Part shown: positions 8,591 to 17,302 of the stretch, in pieces
Position numbering within the stretch: position 1 is the stretch's first letter
Layout: each line of letters opens with the position of its first letter
Assembly: GCA_964614095.1 (NCBI GenBank)
Contig: CAZTJO010000003.1
Location: forward strand, 1 to 64,000
DNA: 64,000 nucleotides
DNA from: CAZWKX01 sp964614095
Lineage (GTDB): Bacteria; Actinomycetota; Acidimicrobiia; Spongiisociales; UBA11373
Direction of reading: 5' to 3'
Notes under the pieces: model-generated
What the model saw: the letters and a program-made list of their open reading frames with translations, nothing else
Told to the model about the DNA's origin: nothing
Database searches by the model: none
Program-made: the position numbers and the translations under genes

Positions 8591-9952
8591 TCACGGTCTC
8601 GTCAGGCCATCGCCCCGAGCCGCCCCGTAGGCGGCAAGCGCCTCCACCCGAGCCGTAGCGTGCTCGACGATCGGCGCCGGGTAGTCCTCCCCCAGGTCCA
8701 CCCCGACCACCTCCAGGTCGGCAGTCGGCAGCTCCCACGGGGCGTGAATACCCGGGGCGTCCAGGCCGGCCAGCTCCGGAACCCAGCACCGCACGTAGGC
8801 GCCGTCAGGATCGAATCTCTTGCCCTGGACCACTGGATTGAAGATGCGGAAGTAGGGAGCGGCGTCGGCGCCGGTGCCGGCCACCCACTGCCAGTTGCCC
8901 ACGTTTTGAGCCACGTCTGCATCGATAAGCAACCGCCGGAAGTGCCGCTCCCCGAGACGCCAGTCGATCAGGAGATCCTTGACGAGGAACGAGGCGGTGA
9001 TAAGTCGTACCCGATTGTGCATCCATCCCTCCGCCAGCAGCTGCCGCATCCCGGCATCAACGATGGGATACCCGGTCTTCCCCTCAGTCCAGGCGGCCAG
9101 GCCTCCGGGGTCATCGCGCCAAACAAGCCGGTCGTACTCCTCCCACATAGACCGGCTCTTCGTGTGCGGGAAGGCGGCCAGCAGCTGGGCATAGAAATCA
9201 CGCCACGCCAGTTGCCGCACAAACGCACGCCGCCCCGGAGTTGATTCACCGACGAGACTGACCACAACCCGCGGATCGATGGTTCCGAACTTGAGATCGG
9301 CCGACAGATGCGAGGTCATGTCGAGATCCGGTCGATCCCGCTCCTCGCCGTATCGGTCGACACGGCTCAACAAGCCCTCGAGTCTCTCCAAAGCCTCGCT
9401 CTCGCCGGTGGGGGCCGGCCTCATCTTGACGTCGGGGAGACCGTCGCCCGAGTCGGCTGAAACCTGCGCTCGCCCAGTTTCGGGGCGTGGCTCGACCGGG
9501 AGCGCCGCTCAGCGCCGGTAGAACGGGGTGAACACCCGATACGGCTCGCCATCTGCGGTCTTGATGCTCCCCGGCTCATGCACAAAACGTCCATCGTGCT
9601 CGTGGGCACGGCCCGCCAGCGCCTCAGTCACGGCCTCATCGCGGGCGCCTGCGTATGGGGTCACATCACCGTTCCAGTAGACGGCATCGACCCCTCCTGC
9701 CTCCTGCAGAACGATTGAGAGCGCATCGCCGGACCGCACCCTCAGCCTGCCTCCGGCTTCAGCGAGATCGCGGTCGAGCGCGTACAGGCGGCCCATCAAC
9801 GCGCCGATCGGCCGAGTGCCGGCAGACTGCCAGAGCCGGCTTTCGATCACGTAGAGAGCGATGACTGTGTCGTGGTGGATGGTTGCCTCCGCCCAGGCCG
9901 GATTGCGCTCAAGGCGCAGGTCGTTGCGGAACCAGACGATCCCGACGCTCAT
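8591..9952 (-). pseudogene. phr: Deoxyribodipyrimidine photolyase interrupted by an in-frame UGA
   Basis: Blue-light DNA repair enzyme that reverses pyrimidine dimers using FADH-. The N-terminal part (start ATG 9952, MSVGIVWFRNDLRLERN) is the Rossmann antenna domain, ending FTPFYRR at a TGA (9509-9511). The same frame, with no shift, continues AALPVEPRP and then the whole FAD-binding catalytic domain (WRDFYAQLL, GYPIVDAGMRQL, MHNRVRLI, DADVAQNVGNWQWVAGTG) to 8591. Without the stop the protein is ~453 aa, a normal family length. Photolyases usually have Trp just after FTPF(Y/W)xx, so TGG changed to TGA explains the break. An ATG at 9424 could restart the FAD domain alone. Either a recent nonsense mutation or a base error. 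Confidence 0.88.
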
Positions 9953-10045
9953 CGACGCCCCCGGACCTGCGGCCCAATGGCAGTCACCAGGCGGGCGAAC
10001 ATGAGGGGAACGATATGGTACGACCACCAGGTAAGGAATCCGGTC

Positions 10046-10510
10046 CTAGAGGTACTGACCAGGGATCTCCTGCTTCGTCTGCGTTTCGATGGCGCGCAGC
10101 CTCATCTCCTGGAGCTGATTAGCCGCGGCCGCCTGTTGGCTCCACAGAGTCGCCTGGATCCCGGCAAAAAGCCCTTCCAACCACCCCACCAGCTGCGCCT
10201 GGGCAATACGCAACTCGGATTCGCTCGACGTTTCGCTTGACAGCGGGGTGAAGATGTCGGCCAGCTCATGACGCAGGTCATCAGAAAGAACATCCTGCAT
10301 CTCGGCCAGCGAACGTTCGTGCACCTCGACGAGCCGGCGCCGGCCCGGCTCATCGAGGGGAGCCTGCCGCACCTCGTCGAGCATAGCTCGCGTCATTGAA
10401 GCGATACGCATGAGCTTTGGTGCCTGCACGTAGGTGGAGTTCGAGTCTTCCTCGTCCCCGACGACCTCGGCGGTGACCTGCTCTTCCTGCTCGTTCTTGT
10501 TCTGTTCCAA
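10046..10510 (-). CDS. bpa: Bacterial proteasome activator (Bpa/PafE family)
   Basis: ATP-independent ring-forming activator that docks on the 20S proteasome and opens its gate. The 154-aa product matches mycobacterial Bpa along its length: a low-complexity acidic N-terminus, APKLMRIASMTRAMLDEVR, the APLDEPGRRRL motif, AELRIAQAQLVGWLEGLF-like helix (here SELRIAQAQLVGWLEGLF), and the C-terminal GQYL that inserts into proteasome alpha pockets. The start is TTG at 10510 with GAGGG about 8 nt upstream. The longer open frame to 10765 lacks family similarity. Transcribed toward the photolyase, 93 nt apart. It implies a 20S proteasome elsewhere in the genome. Confidence 0.93.
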   Translation of the reverse strand: MEQNKNEQEEQVTAEVVGDEEDSNSTYVQAPKLMRIASMTRAMLDEVRQAPLDEPGRRRLVEVHERSLAEMQDVLSDDLRHELADIFTPLSSETSSESELRIAQAQLVGWLEGLFAGIQATLWSQQAAAANQLQEMRLRAIETQTKQEIPGQYL

Positions 10511-10727
10511 GATCCAACCCTCTTTCGACGCTGAGACTACGACGCTCCGCCAGAGAACACGGCATCTGGCCATCGATGGGCAGCCGGAACCTCCGTTTCG
10601 GCGCCAACGCCAAAAGACCGCCCCGAACCTATGGGCGATCATCGAGCGCTCTCGCGCATATCCCATCGGGGAACCCATCGGGCATTCTCCTCCGTCGGAC
10701 TGACAAGAGCAGACAAAGGAATCCGAC

Positions 10728-12038
10728 ATGCGTAGCCGAGCCATCGTCATCTCCCTGGCAACCACATTCCTTTTCGCCGCAGCGGCCCCTGCCGGTGCAG
10801 CCGAAAGTTCAGACCCCGCCTACCTCGCGGCCATCGAACGGGCTGAGGCCATGTCGTGGGACCCGGAGATAATCGAACTCGTCGGCGCCCACCGCCTCGA
10901 CATCGTCAATGTGGCCTGGGAAGACACGGGGCGCTTCTACGACTCGGCAGTGGGCCCCAACATCAGCGACGTCACCATCCAGGTTCCATACGTGGATCCC
11001 GCGGGCCAGGAGCGTCTCGCCCTCATGCCGGTCATCCGGTTTCCCAACTTCACCGACGTCACCGCCGATCTTTCCCCCGACGACTTCTACCTGCTGGTGG
11101 GCAACGAGCGGGGCGGCGAACTCGAGCGCATCACCCTCACCGAGCTGCTCGGCAATCCCGGCGCCTACCTGAGCAACCCATCCTCATGGCAAGGAGGCCC
11201 CGAGTCGCTGCTTGCCCCCCGTGACAGCCACGTCCTGGTGAGCGCCCAGGCCGCCCTTCTCCCCATTCCTGCAGAAGGAGAAGCCCTCTTCAACCCGGTG
11301 ATCTTCAACTACCAGTCCTATGAGAGTGACCCCGCCGTGCTAACCATCCTGGCCACCCGCGAAGGAACCAGCATCACCGTCATCGACAACACGCGCGACG
11401 GCTTCTCTGCGGGCTGGTCTTGGGGCCAGCGGCTCTTCTTCAACAACGACGGCCAGAGGGCTTCGCTGACGGGCGTGCGCCTTGCCGACTTCTCAACCGC
11501 CGATAGTCCTCCCGATCCCCGCGAGGTACCGGCAGCGGAAGAGACCGGGCTCGATATGGTCCTGCTCATCCAGGTGCCTCTCAAGCAGAAGAACCCCTGG
11601 ATGCCCATGCCTCTCGCTATGGAGGAATCCGCCGATGGCGCGGCTCCCACCGCCGCCGCTGGAAACCTCGATACCGCCGTAATCGGGCACGGTGAAGCGG
11701 AGGGTCCGTTCACCGAGATCGCCGGTCTAGACGTCGAGCGTGACCCCGACTACCCGATTCGGGTCACCGTGCAGTTCTACAAGGCCACCGAGAGCGGCTC
11801 CATCACCGATGCCGATGTGGCCGCCATCCACGACCAGATCGATCGTGTCTACGCGGACGCCGATTACGTTGGATCGCTGGTCGTTGATGCCGACCCCAAC
11901 CGGCCCACCAACCACGGCGGCCCTCACGACGAGCCCGCCGGGTGGTGGCAGGGATTCTTCAATCACCTCTTCAACCAGTTTGGCGACGGTGTCCTCGACG
12001 ACCTGCTCAACCTCCTCGGCTTCTTCCGGCCCTGGTAG
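10728..12038 (+). CDS. Secreted protein of unknown function
   Basis: The 436-aa product has a clear Sec signal peptide (basic MRSR, hydrophobic core, AAPAGA cleavage region near residue 24), so it is exported. I do not recognise the family. The body is rich in Asp, Pro and Thr with beta-like spacing and few Cys. The C-terminal ~30 residues are strongly aromatic and hydrophobic (WWQGFFNHLFNQFGDG, ending FFRPW), which could attach the protein to a membrane or partner. AAAGGA precedes the ATG at 10728. It is divergent from bpa with 217 bp between them. Confidence 0.8.
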   Translation: MRSRAIVISLATTFLFAAAAPAGAAESSDPAYLAAIERAEAMSWDPEIIELVGAHRLDIVNVAWEDTGRFYDSAVGPNISDVTIQVPYVDPAGQERLALMPVIRFPNFTDVTADLSPDDFYLLVGNERGGELERITLTELLGNPGAYLSNPSSWQGGPESLLAPRDSHVLVSAQAALLPIPAEGEALFNPVIFNYQSYESDPAVLTILATREGTSITVIDNTRDGFSAGWSWGQRLFFNNDGQRASLTGVRLADFSTADSPPDPREVPAAEETGLDMVLLIQVPLKQKNPWMPMPLAMEESADGAAPTAAAGNLDTAVIGHGEAEGPFTEIAGLDVERDPDYPIRVTVQFYKATESGSITDADVAAIHDQIDRVYADADYVGSLVVDADPNRPTNHGGPHDEPAGWWQGFFNHLFNQFGDGVLDDLLNLLGFFRPW

Positions 12039-12071
12039 GCAAGCAGCAAGAGTGCTTGACTTGAGCCCTAG

Positions 12072-12494
12072 ATGCGGTGCTCCATGGTCAGATTCCTGTC
12101 AAGGCTGCACGCCAGCCTGTTCCGGGCCACTCGAGGAGTAATCGGGCGGCGCCTCGTCAACAACGACATGCTGCTGCTCACCACTCGGGGCCGGCACAGC
12201 AACCGTCGCCACACCGTGCCCCTGCTCTACCTGGAAGGAAGCGACGGTCTTCTCATACTCGTGGCTTCCTACGGAGGCAGATCCCGTCATCCCGACTGGT
12301 ACCTGAACCTAGGTGCCGATGCCGCAGCCGAGATCCAGATCAGGGGGAAACGGTTCGCAGTACTCGCCAGCACTGCGTCTCCGACCGAAAGAGCGGAGTG
12401 GTGGCCCCAAGTGGTTACGGCCTTCGCCGGATACGCCGACTATCAGGCCAGGACCAGCCGAAAGATCCCCATCGTTCTCCTTCGCCCCGCCTAG
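12072..12494 (+). CDS. Deazaflavin (F420)-dependent nitroreductase family protein
   Basis: A split-beta-barrel protein of 140 aa in the DDN family, which binds cofactor F420 and reduces nitroaromatics or quinones. Diagnostic segments are LLLTTRGRHSNRRHTVPLLYL, seen here as LLLTTRGRHS plus RRHTVPLLYL (35-54), then SYGGRSRHPDWYLNL (67-81) and the C-terminal RKIPIVLL. ATG at 12084 is an alternative start. It converges with the GTPase gene and overlaps its end by 4 nt. Together with the LLM-class oxidoreductase at 38562, it suggests the host makes F420. Confidence 0.9.
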   Translation: MRCSMVRFLSRLHASLFRATRGVIGRRLVNNDMLLLTTRGRHSNRRHTVPLLYLEGSDGLLILVASYGGRSRHPDWYLNLGADAAAEIQIRGKRFAVLASTASPTERAEWWPQVVTAFAGYADYQARTSRKIPIVLLRPA

Positions 12495-13495
12495 GCGTGG
12501 AGCTCAACAATGTCCCCGTCGCTGACCTGGTGATCGCGTCCTACCTGCTGGCCGTCAAACTCGACGCCTCCCCAGATACGGGCGAACCGCAGCGTTGCCG
12601 CCATCTCACGGTGCACAAGCTGCGCCACATCAAGCACCGTTTGCCCGCGTCGCACGGTGTACGGGCGGCCTAAATCGGCCTTTGATCGCGGAGCCTTCGT
12701 ATACACCCTCACAATGCCGATCCGTTCGAAGAGCCAGGGGCCGATCTCCTCCAGGCCATCCCCTGTTGTCGCCGAGGTGCTCACGGCGGCAAATCCGAAC
12801 CCGGTCAGGTCCCGGAATGCCGCCAACTCCTCGTCGACGATCCCGATGCGGTCGGCTTTGCTGACGACGAGGAGCGTGGGCAGCCGCATTCCAAAGGGAT
12901 CGTCATCATCTCCCTCGACGGCACCCCACTCTTCGACGAGCTTCACCTGCTTTTCCTCGAGAAGATCCCGCCCCGCAATCACCTGCTCGACACATCCGGG
13001 CTCTCCCAGATCAACAACCAGCAGACAGCCGTCGGCCGCCGAAAGCGCATTCGCAATCCACGGGACCGGGCGTTCTGCAGAGACCGAGGGAAGATCGACG
13101 ATCTGTAGGGCAACGTCCTCGACCGGAAGCATCCCCGGTTGCGGGTATTGAGTGGTAAACGGATATGGACCCTGCTGAGCCCGGGAGCCGGTCAGACGGG
13201 CATGCAGCGCAGATTTGCCCGAATTTGGCGGACCGAGCAGTACTACCTGGGCGGCGCCCTCAGGACGGACAAATGTTGAGGGCCCTCGGCGAGCGCCGGC
13301 CTTTTTGGGAGTGGCCAGCTCCCCGGTCACCTCTTTGATCTTCTTCTTGATCTCGGCCTGGAGATGATCGGTGCCCTTGTGTTTGGGGATGGCGCGCAGC
13401 ATTGCCCGCAAACACTCGAGGCGCTCCTTGTTATCCGAGGCGCGCCTGTATGCCGCCTCGGCGTCCCTGTATTCCGGAGTCAGGTTGGCCGGCAT
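12491..13495 (-). CDS. DRG/Obg-like GTPase with TGS domain
   Basis: A 334-aa translation-factor-class GTPase. A charged helical N-terminus (1-75) precedes the G domain, with P-loop GPPNSGKS (88-95), a G2/G3 region TQYPQPGML and IVDLPSVS, and G4 VSKADRIG (~218). A C-terminal TGS domain (~260-334) contains YTKAPRSKADLGRPYTV and VGRDHQVSDGDIVELH. This arrangement matches the DRG/YchF-Obg superfamily, whose members associate with ribosomes. AAGGAG is present ahead of the ATG. The precise cellular role is not known for this subfamily. Confidence 0.88.
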   Translation of the reverse strand: MPANLTPEYRDAEAAYRRASDNKERLECLRAMLRAIPKHKGTDHLQAEIKKKIKEVTGELATPKKAGARRGPSTFVRPEGAAQVVLLGPPNSGKSALHARLTGSRAQQGPYPFTTQYPQPGMLPVEDVALQIVDLPSVSAERPVPWIANALSAADGCLLVVDLGEPGCVEQVIAGRDLLEEKQVKLVEEWGAVEGDDDDPFGMRLPTLLVVSKADRIGIVDEELAAFRDLTGFGFAAVSTSATTGDGLEEIGPWLFERIGIVRVYTKAPRSKADLGRPYTVRRGQTVLDVAQLVHREMAATLRFARIWGGVEFDGQQVGRDHQVSDGDIVELHA

Positions 13496-13602
13496 GCTCT
13501 AGGGCTCCTTACCCCGCACCGCCCTAATAATGGCCCAACGGCGGCGCATCGGTATCTCTCACCTGCGCATCGGCTCGCCCGCCGGCGACGGCGACAACGA
13601 AC

Positions 13603-14328
13603 ATGGCACAGATGAGACGGCTTGCCCCCCTCGTTATCGCCCTGGTCGCCGTTGCCACCACCATCGGCTGGACGCTCACCAGACCGCCCGGCGACCTTCT
13701 CGACGGGCAGACACCGCAGGTGACCGTCGACTGTGAGGCGGCGTCATCGGGACCGGTCCGGCAGCCGGTCAATGCGTGGACGGCACTGGCGTACACGGTG
13801 GTGGGAACAGTGGTCGTGTCTCGCCGTGACCGCCATAGCCTCCTCGGCGGCGCCGCATTGATAGCCACCGGATTGGCATCGTTTGTCCTCCACGCCAGGC
13901 TCGATTCGTGGAGTGCCCGGCTCGATGGCCTGGCCGTCGCCGCCCTGGCCGGGACCCTTGCCTTGTGGGCATGGAAGCACCGGGTCCGTTTCCGCACCGG
14001 AACCGCCGCCGCCGCTGCGGCGCTGGCTGCAGCCGGGTGGAGCACGGCGGCCACAGCAGGGCTGTCCGCAGTGTTCGGCGCCGCCGTGGCCGCCCGACTC
14101 TTCGGACCGCAGCAGCGCAGCCGGCTTCCACTGGCACTCGGCGCTACGGCCCTCCTCGCCCCTGGTGCGATCCTCTGGAAGCTCGGCGGCAGCAACGGGG
14201 CTTGGTGCCGTCCCCAATCACCGTTCCAGGCGCATGCCGCCTGGCACCTCTTGTCCGCGGCAGCCTTGGGCATGCTCGTCGCCTGGATGAGAGCCGCCGA
14301 GCACACGACACCTGCCGAGCGCCTCTAG
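13603..14328 (+). CDS. Ceramidase-like (CREST superfamily) integral membrane protein
   Basis: A 241-aa polytopic protein with about seven hydrophobic segments. It carries the spaced conserved residues of the alkaline ceramidase/CREST fold: PVNAWTALAYT near residue 52, ASFVLHARLDSWSARLDGLAV (S..H...D pattern, ~88-108), and CRPQSPFQAHAAWHLLSA near 205-222, where the two His would join the metal site. CREST proteins are metal-dependent membrane hydrolases. The substrate is not predictable. No good Shine-Dalgarno is seen before the ATG at 13603. Confidence 0.75.
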   Translation: MAQMRRLAPLVIALVAVATTIGWTLTRPPGDLLDGQTPQVTVDCEAASSGPVRQPVNAWTALAYTVVGTVVVSRRDRHSLLGGAALIATGLASFVLHARLDSWSARLDGLAVAALAGTLALWAWKHRVRFRTGTAAAAAALAAAGWSTAATAGLSAVFGAAVAARLFGPQQRSRLPLALGATALLAPGAILWKLGGSNGAWCRPQSPFQAHAAWHLLSAAALGMLVAWMRAAEHTTPAERL

Positions 14329-14351
14329 CCTCCTAACGGAAAGGAGTCCTC

Positions 14352-15842
14352 TTGGCGCGGCGGCGCGACTATCAGAGCTTCTTCGGCACCCGGCAATCGC
14401 GACGCGGCGATTTTGTGTTTGTGGCGAGGCGAAAGCGTCTCCGCTGGATCCTGCTTCCCCTGGTCATCGCCACAGCCGTTGCCGGCTTGCTGCTGCTATT
14501 CGTCGGGAACAATGGCGGCACCGGACCCGGCTCTCCCGGCGCAACCACCATCGCGACCTTGCTGACCGCCCAAACCACCACCACCATATTCGACGCAAGC
14601 AGCACCGCCGTGCAGTGCCCCGCGACCAGCGCCGATCCGAGTCCTGGCATGTTCCAGGGCACGCCCGAGCGCACCGGCTGCTTCGACGCTCCGACCATTT
14701 CCGAGCCGACCATCCTGTGGTATTTCGAAGCCGGGCTTCAAGGCTGGCTGAACAATCCCGTGGTCTCCGACGGCGTCGTTTTTGTCGGCAGCGCGGGCAG
14801 CGTGCAATTCGAAGGAGATCGGAACGACGGGGTCTACGCCGTCGACCTCGCCACCGGCGAAGAGCTCTGGCACTACCGGGCCAACAACGACGTCAACGGA
14901 GTTGCCGTCTCCGGCAACCTCGTGATCGCCACCGGCGATGAGTATGCGGTTTGGGGAATAGACGTCACCAGCGGCAGGCCGGTATGGAGCACCCTCCTTG
15001 AAGGCTCCGTCTTCGGCAATCCTCTCGTCATCGATGATCTAGTTCTTGTCGGAGACGCCACCGGAACGCTCACCGCCCTCAACCTGACCACCGGGCAGAC
15101 CCAGTGGAGAGCGACGGTGGCGGGTGACATCCGTGGCGGTGCCTCCTCAGACGGTGAGCTGGTCTACGTGGCGGGCGAGGACCGCGAGGTGCTCGCGGTG
15201 ACCCTCGCCGGAGATGAAGTCTGGAGAACGACCATCGATCCGTCACCGGGTGCACGCACCAGCGTCTTTGCCGCCCCCACCGTCGCCGGCGACCTCCTCG
15301 TCATCTCGCTCGTCAGAGACGCCGTCTTTGCCGACCCCGGTCTTGTCGCCCTCGACAAGACCACCGGTGACCTGGTCTGGCAGGCCAGCGACGCGGCAGG
15401 GATCAAAACCGAATGGGGCAGTGTGCGCTCCTCGCCGGCCGTTGCCGGCGACCTGCTCGTCTACGGTGACACGTATTCGAGCCAGTTGATCGCCATCTCG
15501 ATCGAAACCGGTGAGACGCTCTGGGCGACCGAAATCGGCGTGTTCTGCTATCGACATTGGTCTTCGCCAATCGTTGTCTCTGGCCAGGCCGTCCTGCCCC
15601 GCTACGACGGCGGGTTGTACTCCGTGAACCTCGTCACCCAGTCCAAACTCTGGGAGATCTACATAGGTGATCGCGAACTGCGCGGGAACTTCCCGCTCGA
15701 CTACGGCCCGGAGTCCTGTGAATGGGATCCGGCAGCAAGCACACCCGTCCTTGCCTCACCGGTAGTCGCCGAAAACGGCATCATCCTGGTTGGGTCGCTG
15801 CAGGGATACCTCTTTGCCATCGGTGATGAATCCTGGGAGTGA
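14352..15842 (+). CDS. Membrane-anchored PQQ-like beta-propeller protein
   Basis: The product has 496 aa. A basic N-terminus and a transmembrane helix (~32-52) lead through a Thr/Ala linker to repeated blades of the PQQ/WD40-like type, each with the motif GxxYAxDxxTGxxxW (for example GVYAVDLATGEELWHY, LTALNLTTGQTQWRA, LVALDKTTGDLVWQA). These form an extracytoplasmic propeller related to quinoprotein dehydrogenases and BamB. I see no PQQ-ligand or catalytic set that proves enzyme activity, so a scaffold or sensor role is equally likely. The start is TTG at 14352 with AAGGAG upstream. It overlaps nothing and converges with the S41 gene at 15843. Confidence 0.85.
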   Translation: MARRRDYQSFFGTRQSRRGDFVFVARRKRLRWILLPLVIATAVAGLLLLFVGNNGGTGPGSPGATTIATLLTAQTTTTIFDASSTAVQCPATSADPSPGMFQGTPERTGCFDAPTISEPTILWYFEAGLQGWLNNPVVSDGVVFVGSAGSVQFEGDRNDGVYAVDLATGEELWHYRANNDVNGVAVSGNLVIATGDEYAVWGIDVTSGRPVWSTLLEGSVFGNPLVIDDLVLVGDATGTLTALNLTTGQTQWRATVAGDIRGGASSDGELVYVAGEDREVLAVTLAGDEVWRTTIDPSPGARTSVFAAPTVAGDLLVISLVRDAVFADPGLVALDKTTGDLVWQASDAAGIKTEWGSVRSSPAVAGDLLVYGDTYSSQLIAISIETGETLWATEIGVFCYRHWSSPIVVSGQAVLPRYDGGLYSVNLVTQSKLWEIYIGDRELRGNFPLDYGPESCEWDPAASTPVLASPVVAENGIILVGSLQGYLFAIGDESWE

Positions 15843-17141
15843 TCAGCTCAGCAGCAGCTCTACAGCCCGCTCCAGCACCGGGTCGTTTCCGGCCTCAAGC
15901 TGATCGATGGTCAGTTCCACCTCTTCATCGGGAGGGATCCCCGTCATCTCCCACAGATTGCCTTCGGCGTCGTAGACCCGCTCATGGGGAACGTAGACCG
16001 CCCAGCCGTTGGGCAGCCCCCGCGCGAATAGAGGAGACAGGCTGCCCGCCGTCGTCTCACCCACGACCACCACGTTTGGCGACTGCATCAAGGCCAGCAC
16101 CAGCCATTCCGCCGTCCCCTTCGTCCCCGGGCCGACCAGCACCACCACCGGTCCGTCGAAGGAACCGAACGGGCCGGGAAGAGCGCTGACCTCCCCGCAG
16201 TCGGCATAGGCATCGGTACCCTCGATGCGCACCTCGTGTCGAGCCACCACCACCTGCTCGGTCAGGAAACGGGACGCCGCCACCACCGCCAGCTGCTCAA
16301 ACCCTCCAACGTTGTCGCGCAAGTCGATGACCAGGCCGGGCGCTCTCTCCGTCTGGAGCGCGGCAATCAGCTCGTCCAGAATGCCGGCAAGGGCTTCCTT
16401 GCTCAGAGCCAGATCGGAATCGAAGGCCAACAGTTGCAGCAGGCCCAGATAGCCGATGCCGCTGGGAAGACGGCCCACCACGTAGCCCCCGTCTGCATTG
16501 CTCGACTCGTCGATGCTCACCAGGCCCGTGCCCGCAGCGATACGCTCCCCGACGAGATCGGTGACCTCGTTCTCCGGGCCTGCCGAAACGAAATCCTCAT
16601 CGATCACACCCTCCGCGGGAATGATCAATACCTGCGGATCGCCCAGTCCACCCAGCATCTCCTCCATCACTACCAGCAGCTCGGGAGCGCTCATTTCTTC
16701 GCCGAGCCTGTCTTCAGCCTCGGCAACATGGGTCTCCCATTCCGGGTCCCGTTCATCGAGGAATGCGTAGTTCTCCTCAAAGGTGGCAACAAGTACCTCG
16801 AGGATCCGCGACGGGTCCTCACTCCTGAATTCCTGGCGGCACAGGTCGGGAAGACTCTCGGCCTGATCAAACACGATGCTGCCGCTCCAATCGGTCAGCA
16901 ACAGCCTCCCGTCCTCCAGACTCATGACCTCATCCACACCTGCAGCCGACGCGTCGAGGACCTTGGCGCAGCTGACCGACGTGTGCTCATAGATCCGGAC
17001 ACCATCGCCCGCCACGGTCATGTAGAGGCCGTGGCCCTGAGACTTCCAGGTGCCGGTGAACGGCTCCGCCTCTTCTGCCCAGCTGACGCAGGATGCCGTC
17101 AGCAGGGCGGCCAGGGCACACAGAACCATACGCCTCAGCAT
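15843..17141 (-). CDS. S41 peptidase-like lipoprotein, catalytic Ser apparently missing
   Basis: The 432-aa product starts at ATG 17141, with AAGGAGG 7 nt upstream, which rules out the longer frame to 17339. The N-terminus is a lipoprotein signal ending LTASC. The C-terminal half follows the S41 (C-terminal processing/tricorn-like) fold, with GLVIDLRDNVGGFEQLAV, VVVLVGPGTKGTAEWLVLA and VVVGETTAGSLSP. Where active members have Ser (T-x-S-A-[AS]-E), this protein reads TKGTAE, so Gly replaces the nucleophile. No Lys follows GETTAG. It is probably a non-catalytic surface protein, or uses other residues. Confidence 0.8.
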   Translation of the reverse strand: MLRRMVLCALAALLTASCVSWAEEAEPFTGTWKSQGHGLYMTVAGDGVRIYEHTSVSCAKVLDASAAGVDEVMSLEDGRLLLTDWSGSIVFDQAESLPDLCRQEFRSEDPSRILEVLVATFEENYAFLDERDPEWETHVAEAEDRLGEEMSAPELLVVMEEMLGGLGDPQVLIIPAEGVIDEDFVSAGPENEVTDLVGERIAAGTGLVSIDESSNADGGYVVGRLPSGIGYLGLLQLLAFDSDLALSKEALAGILDELIAALQTERAPGLVIDLRDNVGGFEQLAVVAASRFLTEQVVVARHEVRIEGTDAYADCGEVSALPGPFGSFDGPVVVLVGPGTKGTAEWLVLALMQSPNVVVVGETTAGSLSPLFARGLPNGWAVYVPHERVYDAEGNLWEMTGIPPDEEVELTIDQLEAGNDPVLERAVELLLS

Positions 17142-17302
17142 TGGTTGTCCTCCTTCTGTCCCCGCCGCCGTTCGACACCGAGCCCGGCGCGACACGGAGT
17201 CAGCTCGATGGTTACAAAACCAAAGGCTACGTCGGCGGCAACGCAGAGACGCCGACTTGTTCTCTGTCGAGCCGGCCGCGGAGCCGGATTCGGTCGCCGC
17301 TC

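Noticed and set aside
9509..9511. UGA recoding (Trp or selenocysteine) as a genome-wide rule
   Set aside because: Many genes here end with TGA, including ATGA overlaps, so UGA is a normal stop. No selenocysteine-like hairpin or Cys-homologous position is visible.
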